8,299 bases of DNA from Acidobacteriota bacterium (GTDB lineage: Bacteria > Acidobacteriota > Terriglobia > 20CM-2-55-15). Under the pieces are notes generated by a model. It did no database searches, was not told the origin of the DNA, and worked only from the letters and a program-made list of their open reading frames with translations. Where the stretch lies: the NCBI GenBank assembly GCA_003223895.1, contig QHXD01000352.1, positions 1 to 8,299 on the forward strand, written 5' to 3'. This document shows positions 1-7,010 of this stretch, piece by piece (position 1 is the stretch's first letter; each line of letters starts with the position of its first letter). Position numbers and translations under genes: made by a program.

Positions 1-2512
1 GAAGTCACCCTTCAAGTGGAATGACTACGGCTTCGAGCTGGATGGGCCGGTGCGCTTGCCCGGGCTCTACAACGGGACCGATAAACTATTCTTCATGGCC
101 AACTACGAGGCGCTCCGGCGCCGGCAGAACTTTTTGAACACCTACTCCGTGCCGACTCCTGCCATGTTCAATGGAGACTTCAGCGAGCTGGGCACGACCA
201 TATACGATCCGCTCACGAAGCAGCCCTTTCCGGGTAACAGGATTCCCAATGACCGTCTGGACCCGACATCGTTGCGGATTTTGAAATACTACAATTCCGC
301 CACTCTGCCCGGACTCACGAACCCTCTCACGAACAATTACGTGCAGTTCAACTCCTCTCCGCTCAACCGGGACGGGTTTGTTCTGAGGTTGGATTACAAC
401 GAGTCGCCCAAGTCGCAGTGGATGGGCCGCTATAGTTGGGGCGACGAAAACCAGACCACGCAAACGCTGAACCTCGCCGGGACGAAGGTCCTCACCAACT
501 ACGAACAGTACGCTGCGTCTAACACTCGGACTATCACACCCCACCTCGTGAACGAAGCCCGTTTTGGCTATTCCCGGTTCTATAACTCTATCGGCACCCT
601 TCTGGCTTTTGACACCGATGTCGTTTCCGCCCTGGGCATACCGAATCAGAAGAGCGGTGCTCCGGTCACCTGGGGAATTCCGAGTGTAACGTTTAGCGGA
701 ACCGGATTCTTCGGACTGGGCGATAGCACCGAGGGTCCGTTCGCCAACGACAATAACACGCTGCAACTGGTCGACAAGTTGTCCTGGATCCGCGGCAAGC
801 ACGCGTTCCGGTTCGGGTTCGAGTACAACCGGGAACATTACAACCAGGTGGGCAACCAATTCTCGAGGGGGCAGTTTGCATTCCAGCCTAACACGACGCA
901 GAGCGCCTTGCGAACCGGCGGCTACGCCTTCGCCGAATTCCTGCTGGGGAATATTTACCAATCCACCATCGCGGTCGCCATCGCGAATGGGAGGTTCCAG
1001 CGCAATGTCGAGCATGCGTTCGTGGACGACACATGGAAGCTGACTTCCAAACTGACCTTGTCGCTGGGTCTGCGGTATGAACTGACGCCGCCTTTCACCG
1101 ATACGCTGGGCGACTATTTTACGGTGGCCGTGCCGAAGATCGGGTTTACGGCAAACGCTCCGCAGTCCGATTGGCCCTACTTCGTCAGGCAGGGCAACTG
1201 CACGGACCCGTATGCCGGCCTCAACATCCATTGGACCGACAGTAAAGCGGTCTGCGGCGGCGGTCTGAATTACAACCTGATGGAAACGAAGTACAAGAAC
1301 TTCGCTCCGCGCATCGGCATTTCCTACGCCCTCGGTGACAAGACCGTGATCCGTACCGGCTGGGGCGTTTTCTACAACCAGGACATCGGCAACGCCATGT
1401 ACTTCGACCTGACACGCAATATCGCGGCTCGAATAACGCTCACATCGGACATCGGAAATCCGAACCTGCGCTGGAACAATGCCATCCCCGGTGGAAATGG
1501 AGCCCTTGCCCAGGTACCACCGCCATACGCCTACGTTGCCGCTTACGACCACGCCACCGCGTACACCATGCAGTACTTGCTCAACATTCAAAGGCAGTTC
1601 GGGTCTAACTGGCTAATTGAGACCGGCTACCTCGGGTCGGAGAGCCATCACCTTTACGGTTTTCAGAACGCCAACCAGGCCGTCCCCGGCACGACTGGCA
1701 ATGTGAGTTCGCGTCTGCCGTATCCCACCTTCGGCGTGATCCAGCTGGTCGCCGATGGCTTCAACGCCGCCTACAACTCCGGCAGCTTGAAGGTCACGCG
1801 GCGCTTCAGCCAGGGCCTGAGCTTCACAAGCTCCTACACGTTCTCCAAGTCCATCGACAACAGCAGCGGCATCCGGGTGCAGGGCTATGACACGCTGTTT
1901 CCGCAAGACAGCAGGTGCTTGCGGTGTGAGCGAGCGCTATCGGCGTTCGACACACGCCATCGGTTCGTGCTCGGCGGCACCTACGACCTTCCGGTAGGCA
2001 AAGGCAGGCCCTTGAACATCAACAGTTCGGTCGCCAATGCGCTCGTCGGCGGCTGGCAGACGAGCGCAAGTGTGACAATCCAGAGCGGCGTTCCGCAGAA
2101 CATCATCATCGGCGTCGACAACGCCAGTACGGGCACGCTGGCAAGCCGCGGATACGCTGCGAACCCCACTCCTTCCCGATGGTACGACCCTTCCGCGTTC
2201 GTAGTAGCCCCGGCTGGAACCTTCGGCAATGTCGGGCGGAACACACTGACCACACCGCACTTCCAGTCGATCGATTTCGCGGTGCATAAGCAATTCCAGA
2301 TGCCTTATAACGAACACCACGTCGTACAGTTCCGGGTGGAAGCGTTCAACGCGCTGAACCACCCTTCTTGGGGTGCGCCCAATGGGAACATTCTCGCCGG
2401 TGCGGTATTTCCGGGAGCGCCGCCCAATGCCGCGCGTCAGGGCTTCGGGGTGATCAGCACCACGGCCATCCCTATGCGCCAGCTTCAGCTGGCATTGAAG
2501 TATTCGTTCTGA
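1..2512 (+). CDS. TonB-dependent receptor, Oar-like (3' part; N-terminus outside window)
   Basis: This is an outer-membrane beta-barrel protein of the Oar-like TonB-dependent receptor family. Members are thought to import large substrates such as glycans or peptides, powered by TonB-ExbBD. The reading frame is open from base 2 to the TGA at 2510-2512, giving 836 residues. The GTG at 50 is not a credible start, because family-typical sequence (PFKWNDYGFELDGPV) continues upstream of it. The visible part begins just after the plug, at the segment that usually reads 'FKWN-Y-G--L-GPV--P--YNG--K-FF--NYE'. It then shows alternating barrel strands, the FDTRHRFVLGGTYDLP-GKG motif (bases about 1946-2005), and ends in LALKYSF with the C-terminal Phe expected of a barrel-assembly signal. 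Full family members are often 1000-1200 residues, so the signal peptide, carboxypeptidase-regulatory-like domain and plug should lie off the left edge. The substrate cannot be told. Two possible cysteine pairs are visible (bases about 1198-1254 and 1917-1928). Confidence 0.93.
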   Translation, partial: KSPFKWNDYGFELDGPVRLPGLYNGTDKLFFMANYEALRRRQNFLNTYSVPTPAMFNGDFSELGTTIYDPLTKQPFPGNRIPNDRLDPTSLRILKYYNSATLPGLTNPLTNNYVQFNSSPLNRDGFVLRLDYNESPKSQWMGRYSWGDENQTTQTLNLAGTKVLTNYEQYAASNTRTITPHLVNEARFGYSRFYNSIGTLLAFDTDVVSALGIPNQKSGAPVTWGIPSVTFSGTGFFGLGDSTEGPFANDNNTLQLVDKLSWIRGKHAFRFGFEYNREHYNQVGNQFSRGQFAFQPNTTQSALRTGGYAFAEFLLGNIYQSTIAVAIANGRFQRNVEHAFVDDTWKLTSKLTLSLGLRYELTPPFTDTLGDYFTVAVPKIGFTANAPQSDWPYFVRQGNCTDPYAGLNIHWTDSKAVCGGGLNYNLMETKYKNFAPRIGISYALGDKTVIRTGWGVFYNQDIGNAMYFDLTRNIAARITLTSDIGNPNLRWNNAIPGGNGALAQVPPPYAYVAAYDHATAYTMQYLLNIQRQFGSNWLIETGYLGSESHHLYGFQNANQAVPGTTGNVSSRLPYPTFGVIQLVADGFNAAYNSGSLKVTRRFSQGLSFTSSYTFSKSIDNSSGIRVQGYDTLFPQDSRCLRCERALSAFDTRHRFVLGGTYDLPVGKGRPLNINSSVANALVGGWQTSASVTIQSGVPQNIIIGVDNASTGTLASRGYAANPTPSRWYDPSAFVVAPAGTFGNVGRNTLTTPHFQSIDFAVHKQFQMPYNEHHVVQFRVEAFNALNHPSWGAPNGNILAGAVFPGAPPNAARQGFGVISTTAIPMRQLQLALKYSF

Positions 2513-2524
2513 GGTGGCCGCGGA

Positions 2525-2549
2525 CATCCGGCGGCAGGAGGCCCGGATG
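2525..2549 (+). terminator. Weak hairpin after the receptor gene
   Basis: A 7-bp inverted repeat, CATCCGG at 2525-2531 and CCGGATG at 2543-2549, encloses an 11-nt loop. It starts 13 nt after the receptor stop codon. The position suits a terminator for the rightward receptor transcript, which faces the leftward GNAT gene. No T-run follows, so intrinsic termination is doubtful and the repeat may be incidental in GC-rich DNA. Confidence 0.22.
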
Positions 2550-2654
2550 CGTGCAAGGCGGTTGAGTGGTATCAGAAGTTCTTCAACGGACAGCCAATGT
2601 CCGAGGGTCTATCGAGGTCGTCTTTGGTCTGCGTCCACCAGTCCATGCTCGTTG

Positions 2655-3170
2655 TCATTCTTGGCCGACCTCGTTAAATTCAGGCGCGTACCTTACCAGG
2701 CCCCTGATCGTCTGCAGGACACCCTCTTTGAGTTCCATGACCATAAACGCGTCCAGAGCCTCGTATTCATTGTCCAGACGATAATCCTTTGCCCTCGAAA
2801 ATCCGAAACGCGGATAGTACTCGATGTGCCCCAATACAACGACAGCGTCGTACCTCAATCGTTTGCATGCTTCCAGACCCTCACGAACGAGTCTTGAACC
2901 GATTCCTTTGTTTTGAAATCCCGGCAAAACACTCATCGGAGCCAACCCGACGCCGCGGAAGTTCTGAGGGGCTTCCGCTACGGTGATGGGCGAGAACAGA
3001 ATGTGTCCGACGACACGACCCTGTTCCACGGCCACCAGCGAAACAACAGCCTTGTTTGCCGCGCGAAGCATCTCAACGAGATCGGCTTCGACGCTGCCGC
3101 CAAACGCCTGTTCGTTTACGTACCGGACCGCAGGAAAATCGTCTGGTGTTTCTTTGCGGATTTCGATCAC
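2655..3170 (-). CDS. GNAT family N-acetyltransferase (YhbS-like)
   Basis: This 171-residue cytoplasmic acetyltransferase transfers the acetyl group of acetyl-CoA to an amine on an unknown small molecule or protein. It has the single-domain GNAT layout. The N-terminal strand and helix (MIEIRKETPDD, then an acceptor-side helix to about residue 40) are followed by the central strands, with GHILFSPI at 55-62. Motif A is LAPMSVLPGFQNKGIGSRLV at 76-95, whose QNKGIG (86-91) is the acetyl-CoA pyrophosphate loop. The HIEYYPRFGF segment (115-124) is the signature of the YhbS/COG3153 group. The start is GTG at 3168-3170, supported by GGAGG 4 nt upstream. It is the last gene of the leftward cluster, 60 nt after the VOC gene. 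Neighbours give no clue to its substrate; small GNATs of this type are often detoxification or resistance accessories, but nothing here shows it. Confidence 0.9.
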   Translation of the reverse strand: MIEIRKETPDDFPAVRYVNEQAFGGSVEADLVEMLRAANKAVVSLVAVEQGRVVGHILFSPITVAEAPQNFRGVGLAPMSVLPGFQNKGIGSRLVREGLEACKRLRYDAVVVLGHIEYYPRFGFSRAKDYRLDNEYEALDAFMVMELKEGVLQTIRGLVRYAPEFNEVGQE

Positions 3171-3173
3171 TGG

Positions 3174-3179
3174 ACCTCC
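3174..3179 (-). promoter_or_regulatory. Ribosome binding site of the GNAT gene
   Basis: Reading leftward, GGAGGT lies at 3179-3174, 3 to 4 nt before the GTG start at 3170. It is a near-perfect Shine-Dalgarno match and decides for this GTG as the start. The spacing is slightly short. Confidence 0.6.
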
Positions 3180-3192
3180 GTTCGGGGACAGG

Positions 3193-3223
3193 GTATTCCC
3201 CTCCTGTCCCAGGAGGGGAATAC
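3193..3223 (-). repeat. Perfect 14-bp palindrome between VOC and GNAT genes (REP-like element or attenuator)
   Basis: GTATTCCCCTCCTG (3193-3206) and its exact reverse complement CAGGAGGGGAATAC (3210-3223) flank a 3-base loop (3207-3209). It begins 7 nt after the VOC stop codon and ends 22 nt before the GNAT start. In RNA it would form a very stable hairpin in either orientation. No T-run follows on the minus strand, so it is not a textbook intrinsic terminator. Alternatives are a REP-type dispersed palindrome, an mRNA-stabilising 3' structure for the upstream genes, or a processing site that lowers GNAT expression. A partial extra copy of part of the arm (CCTGTCCC, on the minus strand just past the stem) could offer alternative pairing. 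Confidence 0.75.
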
Positions 3224-3230
3224 GCTCGCC

Positions 3231-3608
3231 TTATCTTTCAGGCTCTATCAACTCGAGACGATTGCCGAAGGGGTCGGCGACATAGACGCGATAGCAATCA
3301 TTCGCCTGCGCGTCTTCCAACACTTCGAAACCCTCCTGGCGCAGGATCCCCACGAGTGCTCGCAGATCCTGGACCAGCAAACCCGGATGAGCCTTACGCG
3401 CAGGTTTAAAGTCTGGGTCGACGCCAAGGTGAATTTTCAGGTCACCGTTTTCGAACCATACGCCTCCGCGCCTTTGCATCTCTGGAGGCTTCGGAACCTC
3501 CGGGATACCAAGCAGCCGTCCGTAGAAATCGCGAGCGACGTCCTCTCGACCGGTAGGCATCGCCAACTGAACGTTAATTTGCATCTCCGTCAGCCTGAAT
3601 TCGCTCAC
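3231..3608 (-). CDS. VOC-family (glyoxalase/dioxygenase-fold) protein
   Basis: This 125-residue protein has a vicinal-oxygen-chelate fold of two beta-alpha-beta-beta-beta modules. Recognisable landmarks are VQLAMP (13-18), ARDFYGRLLGIPEVPKP (25-41), GGVWF (48-52), KIHLGV (58-63), PARKAHPGLLV (69-79) and DPFGNRLELIEPE (112-124). Candidate metal ligands are His60, His74 and Glu119. The position that is normally His just before VQLAMP is Asn12 here, so the site may be incomplete or use another metal. The activity is unknown; relatives are annotated only as glyoxalase-like. The GTG start overlaps the stop of the upstream hydrolase gene (GTGA at 3605-3608), which suggests translational coupling. 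No Shine-Dalgarno sequence precedes it, and an internal ATG at 3582-3584 (codon 9) would also fit the family's usual N-terminus. Confidence 0.87.
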   Translation of the reverse strand: MSEFRLTEMQINVQLAMPTGREDVARDFYGRLLGIPEVPKPPEMQRRGGVWFENGDLKIHLGVDPDFKPARKAHPGLLVQDLRALVGILRQEGFEVLEDAQANDCYRVYVADPFGNRLELIEPER

Positions 3609-4375
3609 CAGTCAAGTAATGACATGACAGCTTCGCGGACGCGCCCGAATTCCTTAGTGCGGGGATCGACCAGCTCGAAATGGCCGGCGCCCTGGAGTGT
3701 GATCAGGTCCGCTGCATCTCCTCGTGCTGTCGCAGCGGACACGTAGCCCTCGCTGACCTCAAACGGCACGTTTATATCGGCAGTGCCATGCAGTAGTTTT
3801 TGTGGAATGCCGAGCGGAAGTTGCTCGATTGGGGACGCGACACGATAGCGGTCTGGAACTTCATCCGGACTTCCGCCAAGAAAATTCGCGACAACGGTGT
3901 CGCTCAGGCGCAGCGCCCAGGCGCGTTTCAAATCCGATACTCCAGCCAGTGAGACGATTCCCGCCAGATTTGCTGGATCATGCGTGTGGAGCGGATTGTC
4001 CCGAGGTATCTTTCTTCGTGAGCCGAGCCACAATGCGAGATGTCCGCCAGCGGAATGCCCCAGCGTAAGGACGCGACCGAGATCGAGTTGCCGGCTCACG
4101 GCAATCAGGCGAAGATGATCGGCGCCCCGCGCGACGTCCTGCAAAGTTCCGGGCCAGCCGCCGCCCGGGTTTCCAATCCGCCGGTATTCGAGACTCCACG
4201 TGGCCAGTCCAGCGTCTGTGAGTGCCGCGCAGAGATGACTGATATATTCCAGGTCGTATTTCGCCCGCCAGAATCCGCCGTGGATCACGATCACGACAGG
4301 ATGCAGCCCTTCGTCCTGAGGAACACGAAGATCCCCAAACTGCAACGGGTCCGATCCATAGGCGATTCGTTCCAT
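3605..4375 (-). CDS. Alpha/beta hydrolase, kynurenine formamidase-like (BD-FAE/esterase type)
   Basis: This 256-residue cytoplasmic hydrolase probably acts on ester or amide bonds of small molecules. The alpha/beta-hydrolase landmarks are in order. They are the oxyanion-hole motif HGGFW (32-36), the strand and turn with WSLEYRRIGNPGGGWPGTLQD (60-80), the nucleophile elbow GHSAGG (106-111, Ser108), the acid in HGTADINVP (Asp200), and the catalytic histidine in GAGHFELV (His232). HGG(F/Y)W followed by EYRR-G--GGGWP is typical of arylformamidase and BD-FAE-like enzymes, so N-formylkynurenine hydrolysis is possible. No other tryptophan-degradation gene is present, so the substrate stays open. The ATG follows the tadA stop after 3 nt and has GAGG 7 nt upstream, so co-translation with tadA is likely. 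Its own stop overlaps the VOC start by 4 nt. Confidence 0.9.
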   Translation of the reverse strand: MERIAYGSDPLQFGDLRVPQDEGLHPVVIVIHGGFWRAKYDLEYISHLCAALTDAGLATWSLEYRRIGNPGGGWPGTLQDVARGADHLRLIAVSRQLDLGRVLTLGHSAGGHLALWLGSRRKIPRDNPLHTHDPANLAGIVSLAGVSDLKRAWALRLSDTVVANFLGGSPDEVPDRYRVASPIEQLPLGIPQKLLHGTADINVPFEVSEGYVSAATARGDAADLITLQGAGHFELVDPRTKEFGRVREAVMSLLDW

Positions 4376-4378
4376 CGG

Positions 4379-4846
4379 CTAGCCTCGCCGACCCAGGAAG
4401 AATTCGCGGAGCAGAGCCGAACATTCGGCCTCGCGTACACCGGAAAATACATCGACACGATGGTTCAGCCGCGGGTCTGTCAGAACGTTGTAGATGGATC
4501 CGGCCGAGCCGGCCTTCGGATCGGGCGCTCCGAACACGAGGCGTGCAATTCGAGCGTGGACCATCGCGCCCGCGCACATGACGCAGGGTTCGACCGTGCA
4601 ATACATCGTGACTTTGGAGAGCCTGTAATTGCCGAGATGGCGCGCGGCTTCGCGTAACGCAATGATTTCCGCGTGCGCCGTCGGATCGCTTGCTGAAATC
4701 GGCTGGTTGTAACCACGCCCGATCACGCTGCCATCCGCCACGATGACCGCGCCAACAGGCACTTCGCCGGCAGCGTCGGCTTTCTTCGCCTCCCCAAGAG
4801 CCAAAGCCATGTAGCTCTCGTCCAAATCTCCATCCATGACGCCCAT
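4379..4846 (-). CDS. tadA: tRNA-specific adenosine deaminase TadA
   Basis: TadA converts A34 of tRNA-Arg(ACG) to inosine, so that one tRNA reads CGU, CGC and CGA. The 155-residue product has the complete CDA-fold zinc deaminase site. Numbered from the start chosen here, these are Asn47 in GRGYN, His58 and the proton-shuttling Glu60 in HAE, and Cys88 and Cys91 in PCVMCAGA. The downstream KAGSAGSIYNVL-DP-LNHRV-V segment (111-133) is specific to TadA rather than to cytidine or guanine deaminases. Length and C-terminus (ECSALLREFFL) match bacterial TadA. The frame is open to 4882. I chose the ATG at 4846-4844 because the longer forms run into the divergent signal-peptide gene and add sequence not usual for the family. 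The ATG at 4837 (152 residues) is nearly as good. No clear Shine-Dalgarno sequence precedes any of them. It is the first gene of the leftward cluster. Confidence 0.95.
   Translation of the reverse strand: MGVMDGDLDESYMALALGEAKKADAAGEVPVGAVIVADGSVIGRGYNQPISASDPTAHAEIIALREAARHLGNYRLSKVTMYCTVEPCVMCAGAMVHARIARLVFGAPDPKAGSAGSIYNVLTDPRLNHRVDVFSGVREAECSALLREFFLGRRG
4383..4386 (-). promoter_or_regulatory. Ribosome binding site of the hydrolase gene, inside the tadA 3' end
   Basis: GAGG (reading leftward 4386-4383), within GGCGAGG, sits 7 nt before the ATG at 4375-4373. It overlaps the last codons of tadA. The good spacing supports this start and coupling of the two genes. Confidence 0.5.
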
Positions 4847-4862
4847 GCTACACTTATTCTCG

Positions 4863-5840
4863 ATGAAATTCTTTCGGTCCATCCTGCTGCTGGTCTTTCT
4901 GGCACCCGGAACACTTCTCGCTCAAGGCGTGAAAATGTCCGCCGACTTTCTTCCACTGGAGGTCGGTAATCGCTGGGTGTACGAAATCGCAAACGAAGAC
5001 GGCAAGAAGATCGGTGACCTCGATTTTTCCGTCCAGGAGTACACGATCATCGGCGGGCGCAGCTTCTACGTGCTGACGCGATTTCCGTTCGTGGCCGAGG
5101 GTAGCGGATTGACGAAGCTGATCCGGTACGATCGGCAGGAACGCCAGTACCTCAAAATGGTTGAGAATGAAGAAGGGCCGCTGTTTCTCGCGGACGGCGC
5201 CAGGGCCGAGGTCCTTCAGGCGGACGAATCCGGTCTGCCGTTGAAGTTCGTCCTCCACCTCGATCTCATGGATCTGACGTTTCAGCGCGCTGTAGGCATC
5301 ATCGAAGCTCGCATACACGGCAGCAACGGACTTCAAATCGCGAAACTCACCAGCCTGAAGACCGGCGACCGAAGAGCGGCTGAAGCCGCGGCACAGGGCG
5401 CGCCGGTTCTCCCACAGCCCAAAACACCCGAGCAGAAAGCAAAAGACCTCACGCAGAACGTTGCAAAGATTTCCGAGGAGAATCCGGTACTCGACGTCCG
5501 GGCAGATCCGGTGCCGGGTGGACACAAGTTCGTTCTGACGGTGATCAACACCTCGGACAAGTTGCTGCCTTTCAAATTTACCTCGAGTAAGAGCTACGAC
5601 TTCGCGGTCATCGACGAACTGACGGGCCAGGAGATTTGGCGGTGGTCGCAGAGAATGTTCTTTACCGAAGTGATCCGGCAGGAAGCGATCCGTCCCAACA
5701 GGAACTGGACGTTCGAGGTGACGTGGAACCACCGCGACAACGACCTCAACATGGTAATGCCGGGTAAATACAAGGTCCTTGGTATTGTCGCGACCAATCC
5801 GCCGATCGAGTCCGAGCCGGCAGGTTTCGAAATCCAATAG
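4863..5840 (+). CDS. Secreted/periplasmic protein with C-terminal BsuPI-like domain
   Basis: This 325-residue protein of unknown role is predicted to be exported. The N-terminus MKFFRSILLLVFLAPGTLLA is a standard Sec signal peptide: basic residues, a hydrophobic core, then LLA before Gln21 as the likely cleavage point. Residues 27-165 form a beta-rich region opening with LPLEVGNRWVYEI, a pattern common in uncharacterised exported proteins. A polar Ala/Pro/Gln-rich linker spans about 166-205. Residues about 222-311 resemble BsuPI, named after a Bacillus proteinase inhibitor. Signs are FVLTVINTSDKLLPFKFTSS, YDFAVIDELTGQEIWRWS, then FF--E and MPGKYKVLGIV. Whether it inhibits proteases is not shown; in many proteins the domain is just an Ig-like adhesion or scaffold module. 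In-frame ATGs at 4836 and 4845 would spoil the signal peptide and overlap tadA, so 4863 is preferred. The stop shares a base with the peptidase start. Confidence 0.82.
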   Translation: MKFFRSILLLVFLAPGTLLAQGVKMSADFLPLEVGNRWVYEIANEDGKKIGDLDFSVQEYTIIGGRSFYVLTRFPFVAEGSGLTKLIRYDRQERQYLKMVENEEGPLFLADGARAEVLQADESGLPLKFVLHLDLMDLTFQRAVGIIEARIHGSNGLQIAKLTSLKTGDRRAAEAAAQGAPVLPQPKTPEQKAKDLTQNVAKISEENPVLDVRADPVPGGHKFVLTVINTSDKLLPFKFTSSKSYDFAVIDELTGQEIWRWSQRMFFTEVIRQEAIRPNRNWTFEVTWNHRDNDLNMVMPGKYKVLGIVATNPPIESEPAGFEIQ

Positions 5841-7006
5841 TGCGCGATCTCGTCGAACCCGTCACCACGGATGCCCGCATGCAGCAGGCATTTCGCTTCA
5901 TTTCTGAAAGTGAACCCCAGATCGAGGCCGACCAGATCCGGCTGACTTCCATACCAGCGCCGCCTTTTGGTGAAACTGAGCGCGCCGGAGTCTTTTCAGA
6001 AGAGTTACGCAAAATCGAGCTGAACCCTGTCACCGACGCGATCGGCAACGTGATCGCTTCCTATGAGAGCTTTGGTCCAAATCCGGTGGTGGTCGGAGCG
6101 CACCTCGATACCGTATTCCCACGGTCAAGTGCTCTCGAGCTTCGCCGAAAAGGCCGAATCCTCTTTCTTCCGGGAATCTCGGACAATGGTTCAGGTCTTG
6201 TGGCGTTGTTATGGTCGCTGCGCGCGGCGAAGCGTGCGGGGTTGCGATTTCGGCGTCCCGTGATCGCGGTTGCAAATGTCGGAGAGGAAGGGGAAGGGAA
6301 CCTTAGAGGAATACGTCACCTTTTTAACGCGCCTCCATGGGAAGGCCGTGAATGCGAATTCATTGCGATTGACGGCGGGGGGCTTCAGCGCATTACGCAT
6401 CAGGGGCTGGGCAGCCGGCGGTTTCGGATCCGCATGACTGGGCCAGGTGGCCACAGTTGGGCCGACTTCGGACGCGCCAACCCCGTGCACACGATGGCGA
6501 CGGCGATCCACTTCTTTACAGCCAGCGGAGCGGTCCGGCGCCCCGGCACGTCGTTCAATGTGGGAGTGATTCGAGGAGGGATTTCCGTCAATGCGATTCC
6601 AGCCGAGGCGCTGATGGAAGTGGACCTCCGCTCCACTACCCTCGCAAATCTCGACGACCTGGACACTCAGCTCCGGCGCGCATTGAACGAGGCGATGACT
6701 GCTTCCGGCGTCGAGTGCAAAGTCGAGGTGATGGGCGAGCGCCCGTCAGGAGTGACTCCTCCCGCCTCACGGCTGGTGCGGGCGGCACTCGAGGCGACCC
6801 GGCGGTTTGGAATCGAGCCGCAACTCGATGTCGGTTCAACCGACGCGAACATACCGATGTCTTTGGGGATTCCTGCAGTTGCTATCGGCGCCGGCGGAAG
6901 TTCCGGAAATGTTCACACGCGCGAAGAATGGTTCGATCCTTCGCATCGCGATCTCGGATTGCACCGGTTGTTGACCCTGATCGCGACGCTGGCGGGTTTG
7001 GAGTAG
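5840..7006 (+). CDS. M20-family metallopeptidase (dizinc exopeptidase)
   Basis: This 388-residue dizinc hydrolase of the M20/M25/M40 group probably removes N-terminal residues from short peptides or hydrolyses acyl-amino acids. The catalytic-domain ligands are visible: HLDTVFP (His88, with Asp90), SDNGSG (bridging Asp115), GEEGEGN (Glu149 as general base, Glu150 as ligand), AIDGGG (Asp178) and GNVHTREEW (His359). The inserted dimerisation domain spans about 188-300 and contains GPGGHSWADFGRANPVH (His205 assisting catalysis). No signal peptide is seen, so it is probably cytoplasmic. The layout resembles PepT-like relatives, but the substrate is not determined. The GTG start overlaps the upstream stop by one base (TAGTG at 5838-5842), implying an operon with the BsuPI-domain gene. 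An ATG at 5879-5881 (codon 14) is an alternative. All catalytic positions are intact. Confidence 0.92.
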   Translation: MRDLVEPVTTDARMQQAFRFISESEPQIEADQIRLTSIPAPPFGETERAGVFSEELRKIELNPVTDAIGNVIASYESFGPNPVVVGAHLDTVFPRSSALELRRKGRILFLPGISDNGSGLVALLWSLRAAKRAGLRFRRPVIAVANVGEEGEGNLRGIRHLFNAPPWEGRECEFIAIDGGGLQRITHQGLGSRRFRIRMTGPGGHSWADFGRANPVHTMATAIHFFTASGAVRRPGTSFNVGVIRGGISVNAIPAEALMEVDLRSTTLANLDDLDTQLRRALNEAMTASGVECKVEVMGERPSGVTPPASRLVRAALEATRRFGIEPQLDVGSTDANIPMSLGIPAVAIGAGGSSGNVHTREEWFDPSHRDLGLHRLLTLIATLAGLE

Positions 7007-7010
7007 TGAC

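Noticed and set aside
50..52. GTG as the start of the receptor gene.
   Set aside because: Family-typical receptor sequence continues upstream in the same frame to the window edge, so the gene is cut by the window rather than starting here.
86..1591. A 501-codon open frame on the minus strand opposite the receptor gene.
   Set aside because: It is antisense to a clearly recognisable receptor, has no recognisable domain, and is Arg/Val/Gly-rich as expected for a GC-rich shadow frame.
2913..3746. A 277-codon plus-strand frame across the GNAT, VOC and hydrolase genes.
   Set aside because: It spans three well-supported minus-strand genes and the palindrome, and has no family-like sequence.
4849..4854. 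TACACT as a -10 promoter box for the secreted-protein gene.
   Set aside because: Only four of six bases match the consensus, no acceptable -35 lies about 17 bp upstream, and acidobacterial promoters are poorly defined.
4854..5837. A 327-codon minus-strand frame opposite the secreted BsuPI-domain protein.
   Set aside because: The plus-strand product has a signal peptide and a recognisable domain; the antisense product has neither.
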